Positions 16,980-26,500 of a stretch of DNA of 64,000 nucleotides are shown piece after piece (the stretch's first letter is position 1; every line of letters begins with the position of its first letter). The position numbers and the translations under genes are program-made. Origin of the DNA: Sulfuricurvum sp. (GTDB lineage Bacteria > Campylobacterota > Campylobacteria > Campylobacterales > Sulfurimonadaceae); NCBI GenBank assembly GCA_028710885.1, contig JAQTTG010000002.1, forward strand, positions 375,285-439,284, read 5' to 3'. The notes under the pieces are model-generated. The model ran no database searches. It had not been told where the DNA came from and worked only from the letters and a program-made list of their open reading frames with translations.

Positions 16980-18223
16980 ATAATGACAATTTAATGTGTA
17001 AATGGGAAACTAAAAAACTTGGAGAAATTGTCGAATACGGCAAAGATAAGATTGGTATTGATCTTATAAATCACACTAATTATATATCTACAGAGAATAT
17101 GATCGAAAATTTTGGCGGTATAACTCATGCGTCTTCACTTCCGAGTCAAAAAACAACGAGTCATTTTAAAAAAAACGATATTCTGTTTTCAAATATCCGA
17201 ACATATTTTAAAAAAGTATGGTTGGCACAATTTGATGGGGGATGCTCTAATGATGTATTGGTAATACGACCAAAAAACAATTGTTTAGATAATCGATATT
17301 TGTATTACATACTAACAAGTGAAAGTTTAACAGCACACTCTATTCAAACTTCCAAGGGAACGAAAATGCCCCGTGGAGACAAGCAAGCATTACTCAATTA
17401 CGAAATAAATTTGCCTTCTCTTCCCAAACAGCAAAGAATTGCCAATATTTTGTCAATTCTCGACGACAAAATCGCCCTAAATCGCGAAATGAACAAAACA
17501 CTCGAAGCGATGGCCCAGGCGATTTTCAAAAGCTGGTTTGTGGATTTCGAGCCGTTTAAAGAGGGTGCATTTGTCGAATCAGAATTGGGGATGATCCCGA
17601 AGGGATGGGAGGTAAAGACTATTGAGGATGTTTGTGACTTTCAAAATGGATATGCCTTTAAAAGTAAAGAAATGAGTGAAGACCCTACCGATTCCTATAA
17701 AGTTTTTAAAATGGGAAATATTAAAAAAGGTGGAGGGCTTAATAAAACCGGATCAAAAGATTATTTTCCAAAAAATTTGTCTAGTAAATTAGATCGTTAT
17801 TTGGTTAAAAAAGGAGATCTTCTCATGTGTATGACTGATATGAAAGATAATGTCGCTCTTTTAGGTCATACTGCTTTAATGGACGAAGATGATATTTTTA
17901 TTCTCAATCAACGAGTAGGATTGATTCGAAGTAAAGATAAGTCAATTGCTAACTATCCTTTTTTATATATTTTAACGAATAGCGAAAATTTTATTATGGA
18001 TTTGCGTAAACGTGCGAATAGCGGCGTACAAGTGAATCTCTCAACTGCTGAAATCAAAAAAACTAAGTTTGTTCTACCTCCTAAGCAAGTGCATGAGGAA
18101 TTTGATAAATTGGCATTATCTCTTCAGGAAAAAATCTTCAAATTAGAACAAGAAAATGAAACTCTTTCAACTCTCCGTGACACCCTTTTACCGAAGCTTT
18201 TGAGCGGGGAAATTGAGATATGA
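16976..18223 (+). CDS. hsdS: Type I restriction-modification specificity subunit
   Basis: 415 residues from a GTG that overlaps the AbiTii stop. Two target-recognition domains (about 10-140 and 205-355) are each followed by a conserved helical spacer: LPSLPKQQRIANILSILDDK with IALNREMNKTLEAMAQAIF in the centre and LRDTLLPKLLSGEIEI at the end. It sets the DNA sequence of the HsdM/HsdR complex. Both recognition domains are A/T-rich while the central spacer is G+C-richer, which suggests domain exchange. The next gene overlaps by four bases. Confidence 0.95.
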   Translation: MNNDNLMCKWETKKLGEIVEYGKDKIGIDLINHTNYISTENMIENFGGITHASSLPSQKTTSHFKKNDILFSNIRTYFKKVWLAQFDGGCSNDVLVIRPKNNCLDNRYLYYILTSESLTAHSIQTSKGTKMPRGDKQALLNYEINLPSLPKQQRIANILSILDDKIALNREMNKTLEAMAQAIFKSWFVDFEPFKEGAFVESELGMIPKGWEVKTIEDVCDFQNGYAFKSKEMSEDPTDSYKVFKMGNIKKGGGLNKTGSKDYFPKNLSSKLDRYLVKKGDLLMCMTDMKDNVALLGHTALMDEDDIFILNQRVGLIRSKDKSIANYPFLYILTNSENFIMDLRKRANSGVQVNLSTAEIKKTKFVLPPKQVHEEFDKLALSLQEKIFKLEQENETLSTLRDTLLPKLLSGEIEI

Positions 18224-19398
18224 GTTTGTACGATCCCGCAAAAAGTCTACTCGATTCATTAGACCCGATGAAGCAAATGAATGAAGAGATGAAGCGTTTG
18301 TTGGATCCTATGTATGATATCAATAAGTCACTTGGCTCTATGATATCTGTAAATGATAGCATTGCGAATGCTTTTGCACCAATGAAAGCATTTAATGAAC
18401 AAATAAGTGCGCTTACCATTCCGTATGGAGCATTTGATAAAACTATAGGGAATATGTTCGAACCCATGAAAAAGTGGAACGAGCAAATGGAAACGATGCT
18501 AAATCCCTATAAAGGATTTGACAAATACTTTGATGCTTGGAAACCTGTCTCAAGTCATTGGGAAGAACTTGCAAAATCATGTACATTCCTTGATGTAATA
18601 AAACCAGTCTCAACACATTGGGAAGAACTTACAAAATCATTCACATTTTTACAAGATAACTTCAATTTAAAAGAACTATCATCTTTCCAAAAACAGAGTG
18701 AACTTTTTGCATCCAGTATATCTTCATATAAAGCAATAGGGGCTGCATTTTCTGCCGGATACATAGAAAGTATTATTCCTAAAAATCTCAATAGCATTGT
18801 CTCCAGTATTATCGAAAGGGAAGCCGAATATCAAAAAATACTAGAATCTTTTAGCACTATTGAACAAGATGATGAATCAGCTTTCCTTGAAGAATTGCAG
18901 GTTATGAAAGATGAGATTCTTACATCAATAAATTCGAATACAGCGAGAGTAGAAGAACAGATAGAAGCTATTTATCTGCGAATTATGTCAACAGAAAATT
19001 CAATTTTTCGTGCCTTTTTTATGTCATTTATTTTTCCAATAATTATAGGGCTTTTAACTACTGTAATTTATGACTATAAATTAAAGCCTATGTTGGCTGC
19101 TATTGAAAATCCGAAACAACAGCAGATAGCGATAAAAAAAGAAGTAGTTCGGAATGTAAAATTTTATCTTGATGATCCACAACAACGAGCTAAATATAGA
19201 ATCGTATCCACTAATGTCCTCAACGTGAGATTAAGCAATTCAAAAGCATCAAGGACAATAGCTTTTACATTTTTTGGGGAAGTTGTGGAAATAGTCCGAA
19301 AAGAAAGAAATTGGTGTTTGATTAGAAGATACGATCCAGAAAGTGAAACGTATATTCAGGGCTGGGTTTTTACCCGGTATTTGGGACGAATTAGATGA
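18220..19398 (+). CDS. Repeat-containing membrane protein with C-terminal SH3b domain
   Basis: 392 residues, not a recognised family as a whole. Three degenerate 24-residue repeats (15-38, 53-76, 81-104) follow the pattern xPMKxxNEQMxxLxxPYxxxDK. Two 16-residue copies (PVSSHWEELAKSCTFL at 109-124 and PVSTHWEELTKSFTFL at 129-144) follow. Then come a helical, probably coiled region (190-260), one membrane segment (264-286, FRAFFMSFIFPIIIGLLTTV) and a bacterial SH3 domain (330-390, ending GWVFTRYLG). Its gene overlaps hsdS by four bases, so it is a bona fide part of the locus. A membrane-tethered sensor or effector is possible. Confidence 0.7.
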   Translation: MSLYDPAKSLLDSLDPMKQMNEEMKRLLDPMYDINKSLGSMISVNDSIANAFAPMKAFNEQISALTIPYGAFDKTIGNMFEPMKKWNEQMETMLNPYKGFDKYFDAWKPVSSHWEELAKSCTFLDVIKPVSTHWEELTKSFTFLQDNFNLKELSSFQKQSELFASSISSYKAIGAAFSAGYIESIIPKNLNSIVSSIIEREAEYQKILESFSTIEQDDESAFLEELQVMKDEILTSINSNTARVEEQIEAIYLRIMSTENSIFRAFFMSFIFPIIIGLLTTVIYDYKLKPMLAAIENPKQQQIAIKKEVVRNVKFYLDDPQQRAKYRIVSTNVLNVRLSNSKASRTIAFTFFGEVVEIVRKERNWCLIRRYDPESETYIQGWVFTRYLGRIR

Positions 19399-19459
19399 AA
19401 ATTGTGATCTTGATTTTTAGGATAATAAAAGCGACAAAGGCTCAGCTAGGGAGTATTTC

Positions 19460-20437
19460 ATGCCAAGGATAAGACGTATTAATTCAGTTAGTAGCGAGTT
19501 GATAAAAAAATCTCGTGAAGCTGCCCTTGCTGCTGTTCAAATCTTTAATAATCCAAATATTACTTTTAAATCTGAATCTTTCATCGTGCTAATGAATATT
19601 GCATGGACATACTTGCTTCATGCTCATTATCGTAAAAGTAAGATCGAATATCGTTATTTTAAACTACAAGGAACAAGAAAAAAATTTGATAAAACTAAGC
19701 ATGGTGCATATAAACATTGGGAAATGGAACGATGCCTGAATGATGAAAACAACCCAATTGATCGGGATGCAGCAAATAATTTGAAATTTTTAATCGGTCT
19801 TCGGCATGAAATTGAACATCAAATGACAACAAAAATAGATGATGTTCTAAGTGCAAGATTCCAAGCCTGCTGTCTGAACTACAATCATTATCTAAAAACA
19901 CTTTTTGAAGATGAAGAGGGTATCGAAAAATATTTGTCTTTTAGTCTTCAATTTTCAAGTATCAATACAGAACAAAAAGAATTACTCGAAGAGCATAAAG
20001 AGTTACCTGGAAATATTTTAGGTTTTATTAAAAATTTCGATGAAACCTTAACTGATGAAGAATATAGTAGCCAACATTACGCATATCGTATTTTGTTTGT
20101 ACCAAAAATGGCAAACAAGAAAGGTCAAGCAGATAAAGTCATTGAATTTGTAAAAAGCGATTCTCCCATGGCTGAGGCTATTAATAAAGAATATGCTGTT
20201 ATTAAAGAAACTGAAAAAAGAAAATTTTTACCTAAACAAATTGTTGAAATTGTTCAAAGCTCAGGCTTTCCAAATTTTACTATACATCACCATACGGTTT
20301 TTTGGAAATCAAAAGATGCTAAAAACCCTTCTAAGGGCTATGGAACTGATGTCGCCGGTGAAAAATGGCATTGGTATCAACGATGGTTGGATGAAGTTCT
20401 TAAACATTGCAATGATCAGGGAGAAAGATATAGATGA
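19460..20437 (+). CDS. DUF3644 protein with HEPN-type R-X4-H motif, candidate RNase
   Basis: 325 residues. The N-terminus (KKSREAALAAVQIFNNPNIT, then FIVLMNIAWTYLLHA) is typical of the DUF3644 family. LIGLRHEIEHQM places Arg115 and His120 as R-X4-H, the active-site signature of HEPN ribonucleases, within a helical domain. The C-terminal third (about 255-325, GYGTDVAGEKWHWYQRWLD) is a separate small domain. HEPN proteins commonly act as RNA-cutting toxins in phage defence; activity here is inferred. The stop overlaps the start of the protease gene (ATGA), which implies coupled translation. Confidence 0.75.
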   Translation: MPRIRRINSVSSELIKKSREAALAAVQIFNNPNITFKSESFIVLMNIAWTYLLHAHYRKSKIEYRYFKLQGTRKKFDKTKHGAYKHWEMERCLNDENNPIDRDAANNLKFLIGLRHEIEHQMTTKIDDVLSARFQACCLNYNHYLKTLFEDEEGIEKYLSFSLQFSSINTEQKELLEEHKELPGNILGFIKNFDETLTDEEYSSQHYAYRILFVPKMANKKGQADKVIEFVKSDSPMAEAINKEYAVIKETEKRKFLPKQIVEIVQSSGFPNFTIHHHTVFWKSKDAKNPSKGYGTDVAGEKWHWYQRWLDEVLKHCNDQGERYR

Positions 20438-21249
20438 TTAATCCAGAAGCCTTAACTGAAAAGCTTTTATTTTCAACCGTAAAGATTCAAACTCAAAATG
20501 GAAGTGGAACGGGCTTCTTTTTCCATTTTCAAAATGGTGATTATTTAATTCCTGTTATTGTCACTAATAAACATGTTGTTCATGGTGCTCAAATGGTTGA
20601 ATTATTACTACACATCAAAAGTGAAGATGGCGTAAGTGATATAAATATACCGGTCGTCTATCAAACAGAATGGATGAATCATCCTACTTTAGATTTATGT
20701 TGTGCGCCTATTGGGCCACTTATACAACATTATAAAGATGATTTAAAGCAAGAGATATATTATTTACCTTTTGTAGAAGAAAACATTTTACTCGACCCAT
20801 TTCTAAAAACATTACGAGCGATGGAAGATATTATTATGATTGGTTACCCGATTGGTTTGTGGGACGATGTTCATAATATGCCGTTGCTTCGCAAAGGGAT
20901 TACATCAACACATCCTGTGTTAGATTTTAAAGGTGAAAAAAAAGGTGTTATAGATGCTGCATGCTTTCCTGGGTCATCGGGTTCTCCAATATGTATCATA
21001 AATGAGGGTGGATATGTTGATAAGAATGGTACTACCAATTTAGGTGGTGGACGATTTGGATTGCTTGGCATTTTATTCGCTGGGCCGATACATAATGCTC
21101 AGGGTGAAATTATTGTGCAAGAAATTCCTACCCAACAAGTTGCATCAGCTAATACTCCAATGATGATAAATCTTGGTTATTACATCAAAGCAGATCAAAT
21201 GTTAGAACTGAAAAAAGTTGTTTTCGGGCATTTGGGAATTGGTGCCTGA
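20434..21249 (+). CDS. Trypsin-like serine protease
   Basis: 271 residues with a chymotrypsin/trypsin-like fold and the complete triad: His47 in TNKHVVHG, Asp87 in HPTLDLCC, and Ser182 in FPGSSGSPI. No signal peptide is visible, so it should act in the cytoplasm, unlike HtrA/DegP proteases; there is also no PDZ domain. It overlaps the HEPN gene by four bases and abuts the TIR gene with no gap. In other defence systems such proteases process a partner effector; the partner here could be either neighbour. Confidence 0.85.
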   Translation: MINPEALTEKLLFSTVKIQTQNGSGTGFFFHFQNGDYLIPVIVTNKHVVHGAQMVELLLHIKSEDGVSDINIPVVYQTEWMNHPTLDLCCAPIGPLIQHYKDDLKQEIYYLPFVEENILLDPFLKTLRAMEDIIMIGYPIGLWDDVHNMPLLRKGITSTHPVLDFKGEKKGVIDAACFPGSSGSPICIINEGGYVDKNGTTNLGGGRFGLLGILFAGPIHNAQGEIIVQEIPTQQVASANTPMMINLGYYIKADQMLELKKVVFGHLGIGA

Positions 21250-22368
21250 ATGACTGATTTAAAGACTTTTGACTATCACGTAGCCTTATCCTTTGCCGGA
21301 GAAAACCGTGACTACGTTGAAGAAGTAGCGCATCTTTTAAAAGCCTATGGTGTCAAAGTATTTTATGATAGATTTGAAGAAGCCAATTTGTGGGGTAAAA
21401 ATCTTTTTGAATATCTCCAGCAGGTGTACAAGGAAAAAGCACAATTTACCGTAATGTTCGCATCAGAAGCTTACGCAAAAAAAGTTTGGACCAATCATGA
21501 ACGACGATCGATGCAAGAAAGAGCATTGGTAGAGTCTCAAGAATATATCTTGCCTGTACGATTTGATGATACGGAAATACCGGGGTTGTCATCTACAGTT
21601 TCATATCTGGATTTACGAGATAAAAGCCCATTTGATTTGACAAAACTGATTTTAGAAAAGATCGATTGGGAAGTCAATAAGCGATGGTGGGGAACATGGC
21701 GTATTGATAGTGGAATACCATTATATGGTGGAACATTGAATATCGAAAAAGTGACTGCAAACTCCTTTGATTTCGAACTGAACGTTTTCAAAGGTGCTCA
21801 TATGGGAACGATTGGTGGAAGTGCTCAATTTTTGTCATCAAATGAAGCGGTTTGTATAGATACTGCGGTTGATGAAGGCAACCCATGCAAACTTCAATTT
21901 ATAAAATTTAACGATACGATCCAGATTTTGGAAAATGAAGGATGTCGTACTTATCATGGTATGCGTGCACATTTTTTCGGAGACTATAGAATTCAAAAAG
22001 ATATCTTTTTTGAGCATATTCCATTGAGTGATGCTGTGTTATCCTCAATATATACTATATTGAAACAAGAAAAATGGGGAAGTTTTTTACAATGTTTTGC
22101 TGATACATTTGAAGAGGATAATGAAGATGTGTTTGATGCGCAGGTTATTAGTGCCGGAGTTCCTGGACTGTATACGAGCTATGAAGCGATATTGATGCAT
22201 GCAGAAGATGGGAAAGTTTGGGGAGCGTATCTCGATGATGAGAAGATTTATTATTTTTCATCTGAATCCGCATATAAACAATTATTGCCAAAAACGATAG
22301 AATCATGGACAAAAAAGTTTTCGAATGAAATCGTTTATTTAGATAAAGAGGAAAGAAATAATGTTTGA
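21250..22368 (+). CDS. TIR-domain protein with C-terminal beta-rich domain
   Basis: 372 residues. Residues 8-138 are a TIR_2 domain: YHVALSFAGENRDYVEEVA, VFYDRFEEANLWGKNL, then WTNHERRSMQERAL with Glu84 at the position of the catalytic glutamate of TIR NADases. Residues 145-290 are beta-rich, starting with WWGTWRIDSG and with spaced glycines, resembling a lipocalin/calycin-type barrel. The gene starts directly after the protease stop and overlaps fic by eight bases. Likely role: NAD-depleting effector triggered on infection. The sensor role of the second domain is a guess. Confidence 0.85.
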   Translation: MTDLKTFDYHVALSFAGENRDYVEEVAHLLKAYGVKVFYDRFEEANLWGKNLFEYLQQVYKEKAQFTVMFASEAYAKKVWTNHERRSMQERALVESQEYILPVRFDDTEIPGLSSTVSYLDLRDKSPFDLTKLILEKIDWEVNKRWWGTWRIDSGIPLYGGTLNIEKVTANSFDFELNVFKGAHMGTIGGSAQFLSSNEAVCIDTAVDEGNPCKLQFIKFNDTIQILENEGCRTYHGMRAHFFGDYRIQKDIFFEHIPLSDAVLSSIYTILKQEKWGSFLQCFADTFEEDNEDVFDAQVISAGVPGLYTSYEAILMHAEDGKVWGAYLDDEKIYYFSSESAYKQLLPKTIESWTKKFSNEIVYLDKEERNNV

Positions 22369-23437
22369 CCGTAATTTACCTTATAACGATTTGCCACTTT
22401 TGCCTCCAGAAGCTGAATTAGAGACCAAAGCAACACTCAAACAGGCCATTGTAGCATCACGAGCAGTTGCAGATTTACGAGGGAAAGCAGGACTGATTCC
22501 AAATCAACGAATGATGATAGATTCAATCGTCCTTCAAGAAGCAAGAATGTCCAGTGAGATCGAAAACATTGTTACAACCAATGATGAACTCTACCGGGCG
22601 GCAGCCGATATGGATGGACTGTTTGATAGTCACACCAAAGAAGTTCTTCGTTACCGTCAAGCTATCTGGTATGGATATGAACAAATTCAAAAAAGACCAT
22701 TAAGTGTCAATCTATTTGTTGAAATTGTTCGAATTATCAAGCAAATAAATATGGATGTGCGAAAAACAACAGGCACAAAACTTTCCGGACCTAATGGTGA
22801 AACCGTTTATACCCCACCGGAAGGCGATCCGATATTAAGAGAGAAACTCTCAAATTTAGAGCAATTCATCTATGCTCAAGAGGATATCGATCCGTTGATT
22901 AAACTAGCAGTTATGCACTATCAGTTTGAAGCCATTCATCCATTTTCTGATGGTAACGGACGAACAGGGCGAATTCTCAATATTTTATTTTTAGTTGAGC
23001 AAGGTCTATTGGATATGCCCGTTCTCTTTTTATCTCATTACATCCTCGAAAATAAAAATGATTACTATGATGGATTGCGTAGAGTGACAGAAGAAGGTCA
23101 ATGGGAGCAATGGATCTTATATATTCTAAAAGGGATAGAAATTACTGCGAAAGAAACATCCGCCCAGATCGATGCTATTTTAGGATTGATGGATGTGGTT
23201 AAAAATGTTATTCGTGAAAAAGCCGAAAAAATCTACAGTAAAGAGTTACTTGAAATGATTTTCATGCATCCCTATTGCAAAATCAAGTTTTTAGAACAAG
23301 GTGGAATAGCTAAGCGTCAAACAGCATCAACGTATTTACAAACTCTGGCCGAAATAGGGGTTTTACGGTCTGAAAAAATTGGACGTGAAAATTACTACAT
23401 CAATGATGCATTACTTCATATTTTGATGAGTCGATAA
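22361..23437 (+). CDS. Fic family AMP-transferase with winged-helix tail
   Basis: 358 residues. A Fic_N segment carries the class II inhibitory motif (S/T)xxxE(G/N) as SSEIEN at 64-69. The core has HPFSDGNGRTGR from His193, the full Fic motif, so AMPylation activity is expected to be intact but self-inhibited. The last 70 residues (IAKRQTASTYLQTLAEIGVL, then ENYYINDALLHIL) look like a winged helix-turn-helix. It overlaps the TIR gene and ends 108 bases before hsdR, in front of two dyad operators that its tail may bind. Confidence 0.92.
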   Translation: MFDRNLPYNDLPLLPPEAELETKATLKQAIVASRAVADLRGKAGLIPNQRMMIDSIVLQEARMSSEIENIVTTNDELYRAAADMDGLFDSHTKEVLRYRQAIWYGYEQIQKRPLSVNLFVEIVRIIKQINMDVRKTTGTKLSGPNGETVYTPPEGDPILREKLSNLEQFIYAQEDIDPLIKLAVMHYQFEAIHPFSDGNGRTGRILNILFLVEQGLLDMPVLFLSHYILENKNDYYDGLRRVTEEGQWEQWILYILKGIEITAKETSAQIDAILGLMDVVKNVIREKAEKIYSKELLEMIFMHPYCKIKFLEQGGIAKRQTASTYLQTLAEIGVLRSEKIGRENYYINDALLHILMSR

Positions 23438-23450
23438 CATGTGGATCCAA

Positions 23451-23475
23451 TCGACACGTTTTTTGAACATGTCGA
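23451..23475. promoter_or_regulatory. Dyad operator 1 upstream of hsdR
   Basis: TCGACACGT-N7-ACATGTCGA, 9-base arms with one mismatch. The architecture is the same as that of the dyad at 23491-23515, 40 bases away centre to centre (about four helical turns). It overlaps the -35 box TTGAAC (23463-23468). Confidence 0.7.
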
Positions 23476-23491
23476 AAAAAAGTAAAATAAT
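23463..23491 (+). promoter_or_regulatory. Predicted hsdR promoter
   Basis: TTGAAC (23463-23468) and AATAAT (23486-23491) are 17 bases apart. The promoter lies between and within two dyad operators, so a protein bound there would block it. A start near 23498 leaves a short leader before the hsdR ATG at 23546, preceded by GAGG. Confidence 0.5.
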
Positions 23492-23515
23492 CGACATATT
23501 AAAAAGACATGTCGA
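23491..23515. promoter_or_regulatory. Dyad operator 2 upstream of hsdR
   Basis: TCGACATAT-N7-ACATGTCGA, 9-base arms with one mismatch, the same layout and arm sequence as operator 1. It covers the predicted transcription start of hsdR. Confidence 0.7.
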
Positions 23516-23545
23516 AATTGCGTACATATTCAAACGAGGTAAAGT

Positions 23546-26500
23546 ATGATCAACGAAGACACGTTAGAAAAAGCAGGCCTCGAATGGTTCGCAGAACTTG
23601 GCTATGAGATCATTCATGGTCCCGATATCGCTCCGGATAGTGCAAATAGTGAGCGATCTAGCTACAAAGAGATCATTCTCTGGGGACGATTGGAAGATGC
23701 TCTTCGTAGATTGAATCCTTCTTTGCCACACACTGCTATTTCCGATGCGCTTCATGTCCTCAAAAATCCTCCTTTTCCCGCACTGCTTCAAAATAATCAT
23801 GCATTTCATCGCTACCTCGTCGAAGGGGTTCCAGTTGAATATCATCTAAACGGTGAGACACGCGGAGATCGTGCTCGGTTGATCGATTATGATATACCTG
23901 AAAACAATGCCTTTGCCGCGATTAATCAGTTTAGTATCGAAGGTCCAAAACACACCCGGCGCCCCGATGTGATCGTCTTTGTCAATGGCTTACCGCTGTG
24001 TGTGATCGAGCTAAAAGACCCGACCAACCAAGACGCGACGATATTTGATGCGTATAATCAGCTCCAAACCTACAAAGAACAGATTCCGGATCTCTTCGTC
24101 TTTAACGCTTCATTAATCATCTCCGATGGGATGACAGCACGTATCGGATCATTGACAGCGAATGAAGAGCGATATTTACCGTGGCGATTGAAAAACGATA
24201 ATGGCTTTGCACTGGAACTCGAAGATATGATCAAAGATCATTTTGTGAAAGAACACGTCACCGATTATCTACGTTATTTCGTTCTGTTTGAGGGGAATGA
24301 ACGAGGATTTGTGAAAAAAATAGCGGGTTATCATCAGTTCCATGCGGTTCGTAAAGCCGTGAATGCCACCATTATTGCTACTCAAAACGGTGGAGACAAA
24401 AAGTGCGGTGTAGTATGGCATACCCAAGGATCGGGGAAAAGTATCTCGATGACCTGCTACGCGGCAAAAGTGATGGGGCATCCGGAAATGAATAACCCGA
24501 CACTGGTTGTTGTGACCGACCGGAACGATTTGGACGGTCAGCTTTTTGAACAGTTCGCTATCAGTACTGAATTGTTACGTCAAACTCCAGAACAAGCCGA
24601 TACGCGAGATCGTCTAAAAGAGCTTCTTTCCGGTCGTCCATCGGGTGGGATCATCTTTACGACAATTCAAAAATTTGCTCTTGAAGTGGGCGAAAGTATC
24701 TATCCGGTACTGAGTGAACGCTCAAATATCGTCGTAATAGCGGACGAAGCACATCGTAGTCAGTACGGATTCAATGCGAAAATGGATACTTCAAGTGGAG
24801 TGATCAAATACGGCAATGCGAAATATCTCCATGATGCACTCCCAAAAGCATCGTTTATCGGTTTTACCGGAACTCCGGTGTCACTTGAAGATCGAGACAC
24901 TCGTGCAGTATTTGGGGATTATATTGATGTGTACGATATCGAACAGGCCGTGAAAGATGGGGCGACAGTTCCGATTTATTATGAGAGCCGTCTGGCTAAA
25001 CTCGATCTCGTGAAAGAGATGTTGGAGTACATCGATTCCGAGGTTGAAGAGTTGACCGAAGCCGAAGAGGAAGAAGGAAAAAACAAAACCAAATCTAAAT
25101 GGGCAGCGCTCGAAGCACTGGTGGGAGCTCAGCCACGGGTACACAAGGTCGCTATGGATCTGGTAGAGCATTTCGAAGAACGGACAGCATCTATGGATGG
25201 CAAAGGGATGATTGTATGCATGAGCCGTGAAATCTGTGTCCATATGTACAATGCAATCACGGCTCTTCGTCCCGATTGGCACAATGAAGACCCAGATAAA
25301 GGTGCTATCAAAATTGTCATGACTGGAAGTGCGAGTGATCCTGAGCTCTTACGTCCTCATATCTACGATAAAAAAACTCGACAGCTTTTCGAACGCCGAG
25401 TCAAAGACCCCAACGATCCGCTGAAACTTGTTATCGTCCGCGACATGTGGCTGACAGGGTTTGATGCACCGTGCCTGCATACGATGTATATCGATAAACC
25501 GATGAAAGGGCATGGACTGATGCAGGCGATTGCACGTGTCAATCGTGTCTTCCGAGACAAACCAGGCGGATTAGTGGTCGATTATATCGGCATCGCTAAT
25601 CAGCTCAAAGAAGCACTTAAAGAATATACGGCAAGCCATGGACGGGGGAACCCGACGGTGGATGTGGATGAAGCGTTCCGTCAGATGGTACGGCATATCG
25701 AAATCTGTCGGGATATGTACCACGGGTTTGATTACAGCAGCTATAAAACGACTCCGATAATACTGCTACCAAAAGCAGCCAACCATATCCTTGGTCTTGA
25801 GCCGACGATCACCCGCGATAGTGAGGGTAAAGAGAAGGTAAAAGAAGGGAAACAGCGCTATGCCGATGTCGTACTGGCTATTACGAAAGCTCATGCGATC
25901 TGTGCAGCAATGGACGAGGCGAAAAAATATAAAGAAGAGATCGCTTTTTTCCAAGCGATTAACTCGATTATCAACAAGCGTGGGGGAACAGATACCAAAC
26001 TTGATCGCGATAAGATCAACAAAGCGATGCGTGATATCGTTGCCAATTCCGTCGTCGCCGAGGGTATCATCGATGTCTTTGATGCTGCTGGGCTTAAAAA
26101 ACCAGATATATCGATTTTATCTGATGACTTTTTAGCGGAACTTAGTGGTATGAAGGAAAAGAACCTTGCGGTTGAACTTCTATCACGACTGATTCAAGAT
26201 GAAGTTAAATCGAAAATGCGTAAAAATAAAGTCCAAGAGAAAAAATTCTCCGATCTTCTCCAAGCATCACTCGGTAAGTATCGTAATCGTGCCATAGAAA
26301 CAGCTCAAGTCATCGAAGAACTCATCGCTATGGCAAAAGATCTCAATCATGCAGCAAAGCACGGAGAAGAGTTAGGACTCAATGAAGATGAAACAGCATT
26401 CTACGATGCGTTAGAATGCAATGAGAGCGCCGTAAGAGAATTAGGTGATGAAATCCTTAAGAAGATCGCGGTGGAACTTACAGCGAAGCTCAGAGAGAAT

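Noticed and set aside
13922..18223. Serine recombinase inverting hsdS recognition domains (phase variation)
   Set aside because: There is only one hsdS, no partial second copy and no inverted repeats shared between its halves and nearby DNA.
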